From an uncultured Sterolibacterium sp. (lineage in GTDB: Bacteria > Pseudomonadota > Gammaproteobacteria > Burkholderiales > Rhodocyclaceae), in the NCBI GenBank assembly GCA_903904605.1, contig CAIVDC010000016.1:1-59733 (forward strand): a stretch of DNA of 59,733 nt. The letters run 5' to 3'. Each line of letters opens with the position of its first letter. Within the stretch, counting starts at the first letter, position 1. The position numbers and the translations under genes were made by a program. Below are positions 24,904 through 33,933 of this stretch, piece by piece. A model generated the notes under the pieces. That model made no database searches. It was given only the letters and a program-made list of their open reading frames with translations, and had not been told where the DNA came from.

Positions 24904-25917
24904 ATGAAGAGGATAACGCTGGGCTTGCAGGGCGGCGGCTCGCACGGGGCCTTCACCTGGGGGGTGCTCGATCGCCTGCTGGAAGAGGAGCGCATCGACA
25001 TCGAAGGGATCAGCGGCGCGAGTGCCGGCGCGATGAACGCCGTCGTCTGCGCTCACGGCTTCACCGTCGGCGGCAGGCAAGGTGCGCGCCGGGCGCTGCA
25101 GGACTTCTGGGGCGCCGTCGCCACCAGGGCTCCGTTCCACGGCACCGCGGAGGATGCCTGGCCCCTGGCCGGCCAGGGCTTGCCGGCGGGGACCACACCC
25201 GCGCTCAAGGCCTTGCTGTTCCTGACGCGATTCTTTTCGCCGTATCAACTCAATCCTTTCGATGTCAATCCGCTGCGCGATATCTTGCTCGGCCAGGTCG
25301 ATTTCGAAAGGCTGCGGCGCGATTGCCGGATCGAACTGTTCATCGCCGCCACCCGGGTCGGCAACGGAACGCTCAGGCTGTTTCGCACCCGGGAGCTGAC
25401 GCTCGATGCCCTGCTCGCCTCCTCCTGCCTGCCGACCCTGCACCACAGCATCGAGATCGACAACGAGTCCTACTGGGACGGAGGCCTCACTGCGAATCCT
25501 CCGGTCTTGCCGCTGGTCCATCAGTGCTCCGCCGCCGACCTCATCCTCGTGCTGCTCCATCCCTCGCCCAGTTCCCGGACGCCGCGGACCGCCGAGGAGA
25601 TTTCGGAACGGCTGTCGGAGATCAGTTTCGGCGCCAATTTATCCACCGAACTCGCGGGCCTGATCCTGGCGCAGCAGGAAGCGCGGCGCGGCCACTTCGC
25701 CCTCGACCGCTGGCAACGGCGGCTGCGCCGCCTGCATCTGCATTCGATCGAATCGCCGGAATTCATGAGCGGCTTGAGCTCGCTGAGCAAGGCCAACAGG
25801 GACTTCTCCTTCATCATGGCTTTGCGCGACGAGGGCAGGAATTGCGCCGGGAACTGGCTTGAGGACAACTTCGACCTGATCGGCGCACGCTCGACCGCAC
25901 CTTTCGTAAATCGGTAA
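24904..25917 (+). CDS. Patatin-like phospholipase
   Basis: A 337-residue patatin/RssA-type serine hydrolase. It has a glycine-rich oxyanion loop (LQGGGSHGAF, residues 8-17), a nucleophile elbow GASAG with Ser40, and the catalytic Asp192 in WDGGLTANPP. No signal peptide, so it acts on the cytoplasmic side. Patatins cleave acyl chains from phospholipids, which would suit membrane turnover during phosphate limitation. No Pho box is seen in the 120 bp upstream; it may read through from the operon before it. Confidence 0.88.
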   Translation: MKRITLGLQGGGSHGAFTWGVLDRLLEEERIDIEGISGASAGAMNAVVCAHGFTVGGRQGARRALQDFWGAVATRAPFHGTAEDAWPLAGQGLPAGTTPALKALLFLTRFFSPYQLNPFDVNPLRDILLGQVDFERLRRDCRIELFIAATRVGNGTLRLFRTRELTLDALLASSCLPTLHHSIEIDNESYWDGGLTANPPVLPLVHQCSAADLILVLLHPSPSSRTPRTAEEISERLSEISFGANLSTELAGLILAQQEARRGHFALDRWQRRLRRLHLHSIESPEFMSGLSSLSKANRDFSFIMALRDEGRNCAGNWLEDNFDLIGARSTAPFVNR

Positions 25918-25934
25918 CACAACTGGGTTCAAAT
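25901..25934 (+). promoter_or_regulatory. Weak Pho promoter candidate before phoH
   Basis: CTTTCGT (25901), a 4-bp spacer and CGGTAAC (25912) are followed after 10 bp by TCAAAT (25929-25934). The matches are imperfect but in register; the box overlaps the end of the patatin gene. Confidence 0.4.
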
Positions 25935-25977
25935 AAGGAGGTGCAGTCCCGAAAGTAAACTCACCGAAGGAGTTTCG

Positions 25978-27429
25978 ATGTCAAAGAAAGCCAAGGCCGC
26001 GAACAATCTGCCGAGCAAGCTTTTCATCATCGACACCAATGTACTTCTGCACGACCCCGCCTCCCTGTTCCGCTTCGAGGAACACGACATCTACCTTCCG
26101 ATCATGGTTCTCGAGGAACTCGACAACCACAAGCGCGGCACCACCGATGTGGCGCGCAACGCCCGCCAGGTGACCCGGATGATCGACGAGATCCTGCGCG
26201 CTCACGACAACGGCGTGGAAGGCGGCATCGCCCTCGGCAAGCCCAGCAAGGAGATGGCCACGGGCCGCCTGTTCCTGCAATGCGAGTCCTTCCGGATCAA
26301 GCTGCCCGAATCGCTCCCGGTCGGCAAGGCCGACAACCAGATCATCGGCGTCGCCCTGCATCTTCTCGAGACCCAGCCGGATCGCCGCGTCACCCTGGTC
26401 TCGAAAGATATCAACATGCGTCTGAAGGCGCGCACGGTCAATCTGGACGCCCAGGATTACCTCAACGATCAGGTGATCGACGACGCAACGCTGCTGCACA
26501 AGGGCCACAAAGCCTTCACGGCGGACTTCTGGAGCCGGAACAAGATCGTGTCCTGCGAGCAGCACCAGGGGATCGCCCATTACCGGATCTCCGGACCCGG
26601 AACCAGGGGACTGGCGGTCAATGAATTCCTGGCCATCAAGCGCGAGCCGGAAGGCCCGGCCGATGCGGCACAGCAATTGATCGTTCGCGCCGTCTCGGGG
26701 AAAGAGGCCCGGCTGGAAACCATCAGGGATTATTCCAGCCCGAGGAATCCGGTATGGGGCGTGGTCGCGCGCAACCCCGAGCAAAATTATGCCCTCAATC
26801 TGCTCATGGATCCCGAAGTCGATTTCGTCACCTTGCTCGGACCGGCCGGCACCGGCAAGACCTTGCTGACCATCGCCGCCGGTCTGGCGCAGGTGTTCGA
26901 CAAGAATGCCTATGCCGAAATCATCATGACCCGGGCCACCGTGTCGATCGGCGATGAAATCGGCTTCCTGCCGGGCACCGAGGAGGAGAAGATGCTGCCC
27001 TGGATGGGCGCCCTCGAAGACACCCTGGAGTTCCTGCTGGGCGGCGGCAACGTCACCAAGTCGGGCGAGCACGACAACCGCGACGTATTCTCGCGCGCGG
27101 CTACCAAGGACTTCGTCTCCTCCCGGGTGAAGATCAAGTCGATGAGCTTCATGCGCGGCCGCACTTTCCTGAACAAGTTCCTGGTGGTCGACGAGGCGCA
27201 GAACCTGACGCCCAAGCAGGTGAAGACGCTGGTCACCCGCGCCGGCCCGGGAACGAAGGTGGTCTGCCTGGGCAACCTCGCCCAGATCGACACCCCCTAC
27301 CTGACCGAAGCCAGTTCCGGGCTGACCTCCGCCGTCGAGCACTTCCGGAACTGGCCGCACGCCGGCCATGTCACCCTGGTCCGCGGCGAACGGAGCCGGC
27401 TCGCCGATTTCGCCAACAGCCATCTCTGA
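25978..27429 (+). CDS. phoH: PhoH-family ATPase with N-terminal PIN domain
   Basis: A 483-residue PhoH2-type protein. The N-terminal PIN nuclease-like domain (about 15-160) has the acidic start FIIDTNVLLHDP and VLEELDNHKRG. The C-terminal PhoH domain (about 255-480) has the Walker A GPAGTGKT and the Walker B LVVDEAQNLTPKQ. Such proteins are proposed RNA helicase/RNases and are classically induced by phosphate starvation. Good AAGGAG RBS before 25978. A weak Pho box upstream fits that induction. Confidence 0.92.
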   Translation: MSKKAKAANNLPSKLFIIDTNVLLHDPASLFRFEEHDIYLPIMVLEELDNHKRGTTDVARNARQVTRMIDEILRAHDNGVEGGIALGKPSKEMATGRLFLQCESFRIKLPESLPVGKADNQIIGVALHLLETQPDRRVTLVSKDINMRLKARTVNLDAQDYLNDQVIDDATLLHKGHKAFTADFWSRNKIVSCEQHQGIAHYRISGPGTRGLAVNEFLAIKREPEGPADAAQQLIVRAVSGKEARLETIRDYSSPRNPVWGVVARNPEQNYALNLLMDPEVDFVTLLGPAGTGKTLLTIAAGLAQVFDKNAYAEIIMTRATVSIGDEIGFLPGTEEEKMLPWMGALEDTLEFLLGGGNVTKSGEHDNRDVFSRAATKDFVSSRVKIKSMSFMRGRTFLNKFLVVDEAQNLTPKQVKTLVTRAGPGTKVVCLGNLAQIDTPYLTEASSGLTSAVEHFRNWPHAGHVTLVRGERSRLADFANSHL

Positions 27430-27449
27430 GGGACCGCCGCTGCCCCTCC

Positions 27450-27483
27450 GTGTCATGACCCTGTCACACCGGCGGTCTAGGCT
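27450..27483 (+). promoter_or_regulatory. Pho promoter of the HAD hydrolase gene
   Basis: GTGTCAT (27450), a 4-bp spacer and CTGTCAC (27461) are followed after 10 bp by TAGGCT (27478-27483). The ATG at 27491 is within 8 bp of the -10, so the message may be leaderless; the GAAGG at 27484 would then be untranscribed. Confidence 0.82.
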
Positions 27484-27490
27484 GAAGGCC

Positions 27491-28291
27491 ATGACACTTC
27501 ATGCAAATCGGGAGCGCTTGGTGGTCCTGGACGCCGATGGCACGACCATCGACGCCTTTCACGCCATCGAACAGACCTTCCTGCGACACGGCATGGCCAT
27601 CGGCGACCTCGCACGCTTCCAGAAACGGCGCAAGCTGTTCAAATATCTCGGCGGCCTGCGCGAGTTCCCGACCAATTTGCGCCGCCAGTTCGGCAAGCAG
27701 CGGCGCAAGCAGTTGCTGGCCACGCTGACCGAGGTCTACCGCCACGAGGCCTGTCTGTATCAGGGCATCGACTCGCTGCTGCGCACCTTGCTGGCAGCGC
27801 CGGACGTCCGCGTTGGCCTGGTGACGCGAAACATCACGTTTGAGCCCGAGGAAACGCTGAGATGCCTGTTCGAACGCCATGGCATCGACACCGGCGACTT
27901 CGACTTCGTGGCCTGCATTCCCCTTAAGGAAGACAAGACCGCGCAGCTGAAGCGCGTCCGGGAATTCTTTGCGATCAACCCGGCGCTCTCCTACGCCTGC
28001 GGCGACGAGCACAGCGACTATCTCGCGGCGATCGGCGCCGGCATGCATCCGTTCATCGTGGCCTACGGCTTCGAGGACTGCGTCCGCCTGAGCGACGAGT
28101 TCAAAGTGCCGCGCGAAGTCATATCGACATCGCCCGATGAGTTTTCCGAGCGCCTGCTGCATGCCCTGAATCTGACGACGGCATCCTCGCCCCGAAGCGC
28201 CCCCCCGCGATGGACGGCGTGGCTCGACGACACCCCGCTCACAGCGCAGGCCAACCGGCATCGCGCGGAATTTCATGACCACCAGGAGTAG
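27491..28291 (+). CDS. HAD-superfamily hydrolase
   Basis: A 266-residue haloacid-dehalogenase-type phosphatase. Motif I is VVLDADGTT (Asp14 nucleophile, Asp16 acid). A helical cap lies at about 30-110, motif II is GLVTRNITF, motif III a lysine near PLKEDKT, and motif IV is ACGDEHSDYLAA. The family removes phosphate from small metabolites. The Pho promoter suggests intracellular phosphate recovery. The stop overlaps the RBS of a small downstream gene. Confidence 0.85.
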   Translation: MTLHANRERLVVLDADGTTIDAFHAIEQTFLRHGMAIGDLARFQKRRKLFKYLGGLREFPTNLRRQFGKQRRKQLLATLTEVYRHEACLYQGIDSLLRTLLAAPDVRVGLVTRNITFEPEETLRCLFERHGIDTGDFDFVACIPLKEDKTAQLKRVREFFAINPALSYACGDEHSDYLAAIGAGMHPFIVAYGFEDCVRLSDEFKVPREVISTSPDEFSERLLHALNLTTASSPRSAPPRWTAWLDDTPLTAQANRHRAEFHDHQE

Positions 28292-28295
28292 GAAT

Positions 28296-28541
28296 ATGCC
28301 CATGGATATCACCGCCGTCGCCCGGACCGTCAGCGGCCAACCGCTGGAGCTGACCCGCTCCATGCCGATCACCGACGGCATGGTCCTGCATCGCTTCGCT
28401 CTCGGTGACAGCCAGGACTGGCTGTACATTCTGACCGACGGCGACGGCGGCTTCGAAGCGATCCGCTACCCGGGCACGGACGACGCCAGAACCATCAGCT
28501 GCGGGCGTTTTGCCGACTATCCGGACGCGCCGATGGGTTGA
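28296..28541 (+). CDS. 81-aa uncharacterised protein
   Basis: An 81-residue soluble protein starting MPMDITAVAR, with short strand-like segments (DWLYILTDGDGGFEAIR). It starts 4 bp after the HAD gene with a strong AGGAGTAGGA RBS, so it is in the same Pho operon. No family recognised. Confidence 0.6.
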   Translation: MPMDITAVARTVSGQPLELTRSMPITDGMVLHRFALGDSQDWLYILTDGDGGFEAIRYPGTDDARTISCGRFADYPDAPMG

Positions 28542-28646
28542 TCAGCCGCTGCAGGCGAGCGGCAAAATGTCCTTGCGCCTCTCCGCCAGGCGCGCAATCG
28601 CATTGAATTTCTCGATCAGCCCGTTTCGGGCAAAATGATCGATGAT
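28542..28646 (-). pseudogene. 3' remnant of an SRPBCC-family gene
   Basis: On the minus strand the frame reads IDHFARNGLIEKFNAI and then AERRKDILPLACSG before a stop at 28542. This matches the C-terminus of the complete SRPBCC gene at 33934-34500 almost exactly. Upstream of 28646 the similarity ends abruptly, so only the last ~35 codons survive. The joined upstream reading frame (to 28757) bears no likeness to the family. Confidence 0.7.
28560..28645. repeat. Left copy of 86-bp direct repeat
   Basis: Identical to 33951-34036 at 84 of 86 positions and in the same orientation. The two copies bracket 5.3 kb of cytochrome, porin and two-component genes. Weaker similarity continues about 20 bp beyond the left end. 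Confidence 0.9.
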
Positions 28647-28771
28647 CAATGATGCGATCGACCAGGCGCCCAGAAGGTCCCAGTTCGGCCAATTTCCCTC
28701 CGCACCCAATAGTGGTCGGTTGAGGCTATCCCTCGACACACTTTCTAGCTCCGCCAACGAGGGGGAAGTTC

Positions 28772-29065
28772 TTAATTCTCGCCTTTGCCGGTGGTGCCTG
28801 CCGGTCCATGGGTCTTGACGAGGTAGTCCAACAGTTCAGGGATCTTCCCCTTGGGTATTTCGGCGCCGTAGCCAACCATACGGTCAAGCGTGTCGCGCCA
28901 CTCTCCTCTTGTCAGATTTATCTTGTCGAGGGGATTCTTTTTCGCCGTATGGCACTCCGCGCAGACTTCCGCGAGGATCTTGGCCCCGTCATCGGCTGCA
29001 AGGCCAGGAGTGGTAAAGCCGAACAGGCTCAAGCCTACTAGCAGGACTGCTTCTTTTGCTTCCAT
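28772..29065 (-). CDS. Small periplasmic c-type cytochrome
   Basis: A 97-residue protein with a signal peptide (1-23, ending GLA-A) and one heme motif CAECH (35-39). A likely Met ligand lies in LDRMVGYG, in a typical class I mono-heme fold with a C-terminal helix (IPELLDYLVKTH). It should shuttle electrons in the periplasm. It lies 81 bp after the Cyc2-like gene and probably shares its sigma-54 promoter. Alternative upstream starts are rejected because the ATG at 29065 gives a clean signal peptide. Confidence 0.85.
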   Translation of the reverse strand: MEAKEAVLLVGLSLFGFTTPGLAADDGAKILAEVCAECHTAKKNPLDKINLTRGEWRDTLDRMVGYGAEIPKGKIPELLDYLVKTHGPAGTTGKGEN

Positions 29066-29146
29066 AATATAGTCCCTTGTCTTTTCCCGGGGCGGGCACG
29101 GATTCTCTGATCGCGCCCGCCGCAGGCTACTCAAATGTTGCTCGAA

Positions 29147-30645
29147 TCAGAAGCCGAACATCACCCGAGCCGTAAAGCCATCATCGGTGAGCTTCGCCAC
29201 TGAAGGTTGGCTAACGCTCGTGGCTTTATCCTCGAAGGCATGATGGCGGAACTCGGCAATAAACTTGACGTTCTGTTCGACAAGATGCTGCCAGCCAAGG
29301 ATGTAGTCCTTCTCGCTCGGGGTCGCATTGGTGAGCCCGCCGACAGTTGTGTCATTGATATTGTCACCCTTGATATAGTCATAGCGGGCGTAAGCGATAT
29401 TGGTCTTGTTGGGCTGCCAGTTAACCTGATGGAAGCCACCCTTCCACTTGAACTCCTTGCCAAACCCGGTGGGACTGCTCTCGTTGTTACTCATGAACTG
29501 GTTCTCGAGCCACATCGGAACACCGACGGGTAACAGACTCAGCGTCATGTCTATCCCCAGCCTGTTGGAACGGTTGGCGTCCTGCCTGCCCGACATGATG
29601 CCACCGTTGCTGATGGCGGCGTTGGTCCGCAGCGTGTCGTCATATTGGTCGCCGCTATGGTAGCCGGAGAAGCCGAGAGACTGGTTGTAATAGCGCATGA
29701 CCCAGCGCCCGTATATATCCTTCTGGGCGTTGTTGTCGGCCTTGCCGTTGCTGCCGTTGGTCATGCCCAGATGGTATTCGGCCCAGAACGTATCCCGCTT
29801 CGCGACATCGGTGACCGGCTTGCCGAAAGCCAGCATGCCGAAGACCTCGGTTTGCAGCTGCGGCTCGCCCAGCCTGAACAAATACTCATCGGCACTTCCA
29901 CCATCGCGGCGACGTTTTTCGGGCTGATCAGGTCCAGCGCACGGCGCTCGTAGATCAGATATTGATTGACCGAAAGTCGAACCTTACCCGAGGCGTAGCC
30001 GAGCGGCAGGTGCGTGATACCTCCCTCCAGATTGACGCTGTCACGAGGTGCGCTGTTGCCCAGGAGATTGTTCCAGAAAAACTTCGCAACTTCGAATGTC
30101 GGGGATTCCGAAACGAATTGCAGATGGCGGTTCGCGACTGTGTTGTTCGCTTCGGCTCTACCGAGCGGCGTGAACTCCCATGCCTTGGTTTCGTACATCG
30201 GGAACTCGACGAATGCCGACAGATGCTGACCGAGCGGTGAAGTCATGAAAATGCTCGCGTCCTCCAGCGCGATAGTGGACCCTTTCGAAGTATTACTGGT
30301 GCCATTATCGCCCTGGCGTTTCTCTGTACGTGAATCGATGCCGACGCCGGTGACGAACGACAATGGCAGCGTCGTCGGGATACTCACCCCCTTGGAAACC
30401 TCGATGTCCTCGGACAGCGGCTTGAGGTCCTTGCCAAAAATTGCCCGATAGCCGCTGAGCTTGAACGTGCTGCCGGCGCCGTTCAGGGCGCCCCACATGG
30501 TGTGGCAGGTGGAGCATTCGACGCCGTACCTGCGCGAATAGGACGGTACGGCCCAGGCGCTCTCAGTCAGCAGCGTCATCGATGTGGCAGTCAAGACAGC
30601 GAGAGCAACTAGGTTTCGTGCCCTTAACGACAGTTTCAATTTCAT
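29147..30645 (-). pseudogene. Cyc2-like cytochrome-porin fusion, one-base frameshift
   Basis: The minus strand from 30645 encodes a signal peptide (1-32), then PSYSRRYGVECSTCHTMWG with one CxxCH heme site (44-48), then beta-barrel-like strands. The frame is correct to about 29893 (ending MVEVP). The protein continues in another frame from DEYLFRLGEP to the stop at 29147, ending with the aromatic ARVMFGF outer-membrane signature. Restoring one base gives about 499 residues, the size of Cyc2-type fused cytochrome-porins, which pass electrons across the outer membrane in Fe(II) oxidisers. The single lost base may be a real inactivation or a sequencing error. A non-Cyc2 monoheme porin is an alternative. 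Confidence 0.72.
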
Positions 30646-30733
30646 TTCTTTCCCCTCAGATCGAACATAAAATCGCTCATCATTTCTCTGGCAGAAACGT
30701 CAATACGCCAGAGGATTGAACTCGCGTATCTAT

Positions 30734-30751
30734 TCGCAATCTCTGTGCCAA
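30734..30751 (-). promoter_or_regulatory. Sigma-54 promoter of the cytochrome-porin operon
   Basis: On the minus strand TTGGCAC, 5 bases, then TTGC matches the -24/-12 consensus with exact GG-to-GC spacing. Start expected near 30724, about 80 bp before the gene. The neighbouring NtrC-type regulator and paired palindromes upstream support it. Confidence 0.85.
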
Positions 30752-30825
30752 TCGGGGAGCAAGCGGATTACTGAGGGAAATAGCGGATTGTTGCCGGGCT
30801 TTGGCCGTGCTCGAAGAAAAGTGTC

Positions 30826-30861
30826 GTCACGAATCCATTACGGCTGTCACGATTTCGTGAC
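30826..30861. promoter_or_regulatory. Tandem palindromic enhancer sites for the NtrC-type regulator
   Basis: A perfect 16-bp palindrome, GTCACGATTTCGTGAC (30846-30861), and an imperfect one starting GTCACGA at 30826 have centres 20 bp apart. They lie about 75-110 bp upstream of the -24 element, the usual enhancer position, and overlap the end of the regulator gene. Confidence 0.7.
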
Positions 30862-32211
30862 GATACCCAGCCGCTCAATGTGTCCGTAGAAATTTTGTCG
30901 AGCGATGCCTGCCAGCCGAGCGGCTTCCGAGACATTACCCGAGGCCAATTGAAGAAGATGATCGAAGTACTGCCGGTCGAATGCGTCACGCGCCTCGCGA
31001 AACGGCAGGGGCTGTGCAGTCGCGGTCGGACCGGAAAGATTGCCGCTCGCGATACCGAGTGCCGCGGGGCCTAGCGGACCGCCCGCATTGACGACTACGG
31101 CGCGCTCCATCGCGTTCTTCAGTTCGCGCACGTTGCCTGACCAGTCGGCTGTCTCCAGGGCCGCGACAGCCTCCGGCGTCAAAGGGCCTGCGTTCTTGCC
31201 GAACTTGCGATTGAAATGGTCAAGAAAGAACACAGCCAGCGGCAGGATATCCTCTCTCCGCTGGCGCAGGGGCGGCAGACGTATCACCACGACGTTGATG
31301 CGGTAGAACAGATCGGCGCGGAAATTTCCGGCTTTCATTTCGGTTTCCAGGGATTTGTTGGTGGCGCAGATCAGGCGGAAGTCGCTGGGCCGCTGCACCG
31401 TACTGCCGAGACGGGCGAATGTACGCTCCTGCAGCACGCGTAGCAGACTGACCTGAAGCTTCGCGCTCATGTCGGTGATTTCGTCGAGAAACAGCGTGCC
31501 GCCGTCGGCCTCTTCGAAATAGCCCGGGGTCACTTTCGCCGCGCTGGTGAAGGCTCCCTTCTCATAACCGAAGAGTGTCGCCTCGAGCAGCGATTCTGAC
31601 AGGGCCCCGCAGTTGAGTTCCAGCAATGGTCGCTTCGAACGTCCGCTCAATGCGTGGACCTGCTTGGCAACGATCTCCTTGCCGGTGCCACTCTCGCCCT
31701 CTATCAGCACCGTGGTGTCCAAAGGCGCCGCCAGCCGCAATTCGAGCAGCACCCTTTCCATGGCCGGCGAGCGGCTAATGATGACGGGCGTGCCTGGGCG
31801 CGATTCCAGCGTCTCGCGCAGATTGGCAATCTCTCGGTAGGCGCGGTCCATTTCCAGCGCCTTGCCTATCACTGCATCCAGTTCGTCGAGGTTTTCGAAA
31901 GGCTTGGTCAAGTAATCGAACAGGCCTTCCCTCACTGCACGCACCGCATCGCGCACTTCGGCAAAGCCGGTGATCAGGATGGCGAGCTGGAGCGGTCTTT
32001 CTGTGCGTATTTCCGCGAAGAGATCGAGTCCGTTGCCGTCAGGCAGCCGCTGATCGAGGATGAGCAGGTTGAAGTCGGTCTGGCGCAGCGCCTTGCGAGC
32101 CTGGGCGACATTGACTACGGTTTGCAATTCGTAGGTGCTCTTGCGCAATAGTCCGTCGAAGAGTTTTCGCGTGAAGGGGTCGTCGTCAACCAGCAGGATT
32201 TTCGCTTTCAT
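30847..32211 (-). CDS. NtrC-family sigma-54-dependent response regulator
   Basis: A 454-residue regulator. The receiver domain (1-120) has acidic DDD (9-11), phosphoacceptor Asp53 and a KPF loop. The AAA+ domain (about 140-375) has Walker A GESGTGKE and Walker B GGTLFLDEI. A C-terminal Fis-type HTH has GNVSEAARLAGIARQNFYGHI. The sigma-54 contact loop reads GAFTSA instead of the usual GAFTGA, a known tolerated or weakening variation. The start overlaps the kinase stop by 4 bp (ATGA). Best target by position is the cytochrome-porin promoter 100 bp away. Confidence 0.92.
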   Translation of the reverse strand: MKAKILLVDDDPFTRKLFDGLLRKSTYELQTVVNVAQARKALRQTDFNLLILDQRLPDGNGLDLFAEIRTERPLQLAILITGFAEVRDAVRAVREGLFDYLTKPFENLDELDAVIGKALEMDRAYREIANLRETLESRPGTPVIISRSPAMERVLLELRLAAPLDTTVLIEGESGTGKEIVAKQVHALSGRSKRPLLELNCGALSESLLEATLFGYEKGAFTSAAKVTPGYFEEADGGTLFLDEITDMSAKLQVSLLRVLQERTFARLGSTVQRPSDFRLICATNKSLETEMKAGNFRADLFYRINVVVIRLPPLRQRREDILPLAVFFLDHFNRKFGKNAGPLTPEAVAALETADWSGNVRELKNAMERAVVVNAGGPLGPAALGIASGNLSGPTATAQPLPFREARDAFDRQYFDHLLQLASGNVSEAARLAGIARQNFYGHIERLGIVTKS

Positions 32212-33629
32212 GATTCCCTCGTGCTCTGTGCCGGCAGCCAGACAGTAAAGAGCGCTCCACCGCCCGGCTTGTTTTCGGCGCTGATGCTGCCACCATGCTG
32301 GAGCGCAATGTGTTGCGCGACCGAGAGCCCGAGGCCGGTGCCGCCGGCGCGAGTAGTGAAGAAGGGAGTGAACAACTTGGCCGCGACCTCGGGCGTCATG
32401 CCCGGACCGGAATCGGCCACCGCCAGCCTCCAGCCGGGAATGCCGCTGCGTAGCTCAGCCGAAAGCGCAACCGCCACCGGAAGGCCCGGCCCGGCCTGCG
32501 CTGCGTTGTGGATCAGGTTGAACAGCGCGTGGCGAATCAGCACCGGGTCGGCGGCCAGCATCACCTCGCCGTCAGGTGCCTCAAAACTAACGTTCGGATG
32601 CGAATCCATGCTTTGCTGGACGAAGGCGATGGTCTCCTGCACCAGCGCCTTCATCTGGACGGCTTGCGGCTCGAAGCGGGCGACCTGGTTGAAGCGCAGC
32701 ATGCGCTGCACGAAGCCGCGGCAGAGATCGCCGGCCTTGCGGATCTCGCCGAGCAGTTCCCTGGTGCGTAATGGATCGTCCGCCTCGCGTTCGGCGAGTT
32801 GAGTCAGATTGACCACGCCAACCAGTGGATTATTGAGCTGGTGCGCAATCTCGCTCACCATCTGACCCATGGCGGAAAGCTTCTCGATCTGCACGAGGCG
32901 CTCGTGATCCGTACTCAATTTGGCGAACTGCGATTCCGCCTTGCGTTGGCGGGAATATACGGAGCGGAACAAGGTGTAGAGCGCGCCGTAGAGAATCATG
33001 CCGCCTATCCCGGTCACCAGCCACAGGAGGAACAGGCCATGCTGAATTGTTCTGTTGAGTTCCTGTGGCGACCGGTAGATGGCCAATGCACCGCTGACCG
33101 CCTGTCCCGTGGCATCCCGCCGCCCGGTCAGGGTGAAGGGCACGTAGAATTCGATCAGCGACAGTCGCGGCAGCGTGTAGGCAGTCTCGAACGAGCGTGT
33201 CCCCGGGTCGAATACCGCGCGCGCTTTGCCGCCGAGTGCGCTGTCCAGAGCCTCGGGGTGATGACTGAAGCTCTTGCCGACCATACTCGGTTCGGTTGAC
33301 CAGACGATGGTTTTATCTGCGCTGAATACCTTGACCAAGAGCACGCCGGAGAGCTTCTTGAGCGCACTGAAGCTATGTTCCAGGCGGCGCTGGGCAGCAG
33401 CCTCCGTGTAATGCGCCAGATCCGCCGAACTCAACTGTTGTTCCTGCTCCTGCTCGAGCGCAATCGCATTCACCATGTCGCGGATGATCACCGACTCGCG
33501 GTCTATGATCGCCTGGCCATAGAAGGACGACTGGGTGAAGCCTATCCCAAGCACCATCAATACAATCAGCAGCAAGCTGACCGCAGTGAACGTCTGAGGC
33601 GGGGTCAAGCGAAGGCGGATAAGCCTCAC
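32208..33629 (-). CDS. Membrane sensor histidine kinase
   Basis: A 473-residue kinase with TM1 (about 14-35), a periplasmic sensor region (36-200), TM2 (about 205-228) and a DHp H-box SEIAHQLNNPLVG. The HATPase domain has N-box HNAAQAG, ADSGPGM and GTGLGLSV. The periplasmic part (KVFSADKTIVWSTEPSMVGK) resembles single- or double-Cache sensors. The start is GTG at 33629. Partner of the downstream NtrC-type regulator. The signal is unknown; the island content suggests a redox or metal cue. Confidence 0.9.
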   Translation of the reverse strand: MRLIRLRLTPPQTFTAVSLLLIVLMVLGIGFTQSSFYGQAIIDRESVIIRDMVNAIALEQEQEQQLSSADLAHYTEAAAQRRLEHSFSALKKLSGVLLVKVFSADKTIVWSTEPSMVGKSFSHHPEALDSALGGKARAVFDPGTRSFETAYTLPRLSLIEFYVPFTLTGRRDATGQAVSGALAIYRSPQELNRTIQHGLFLLWLVTGIGGMILYGALYTLFRSVYSRQRKAESQFAKLSTDHERLVQIEKLSAMGQMVSEIAHQLNNPLVGVVNLTQLAEREADDPLRTRELLGEIRKAGDLCRGFVQRMLRFNQVARFEPQAVQMKALVQETIAFVQQSMDSHPNVSFEAPDGEVMLAADPVLIRHALFNLIHNAAQAGPGLPVAVALSAELRSGIPGWRLAVADSGPGMTPEVAAKLFTPFFTTRAGGTGLGLSVAQHIALQHGGSISAENKPGGGALFTVWLPAQSTRES

Positions 33630-33933
33630 GTTCTATATTCCTTCCGGGACTTTAGCGCCGGTTTGACTGTTCAAATCTTTGTAGCAGCAAGTCCCATGCC
33701 CACATGGGAGCAGGCAAGAACGGACGGCACATGCCGGTCGACATCGCCTCTCCCCGGAGGCGCAACTGCCATTATCTCCCCCGATTCCCCTATTGTAATA
33801 TGCGCCTTGCCCGGGAAGAGTCGAAACCACAGCGATTCGACGGCAATCACCTGAAGCTCAAGCAAGTGCAGGGAAGTGATCCTGTCACGAATTCGACGTT
33901 GCTGCGGTCGGGCAGTGCCTTGAGACGGATGGA
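33630..33933. other. 304-bp intergenic region upstream of the sensor kinase
   Basis: No convincing gene: the short frames here lack RBS and codon bias. It holds one motif, CTGTCACGAATTCGACG (33882-33898), resembling the left half of the regulator's palindrome, so autoregulation is possible. No Pho promoter with correct spacing was found. Confidence 0.5.

Noticed and set aside
33882-33898. Pho box near CTGTCAC at 33883
   Set aside because: No second heptamer at 11 bp and no -10 at the right spacing; more like half of the NtrC-type palindrome.
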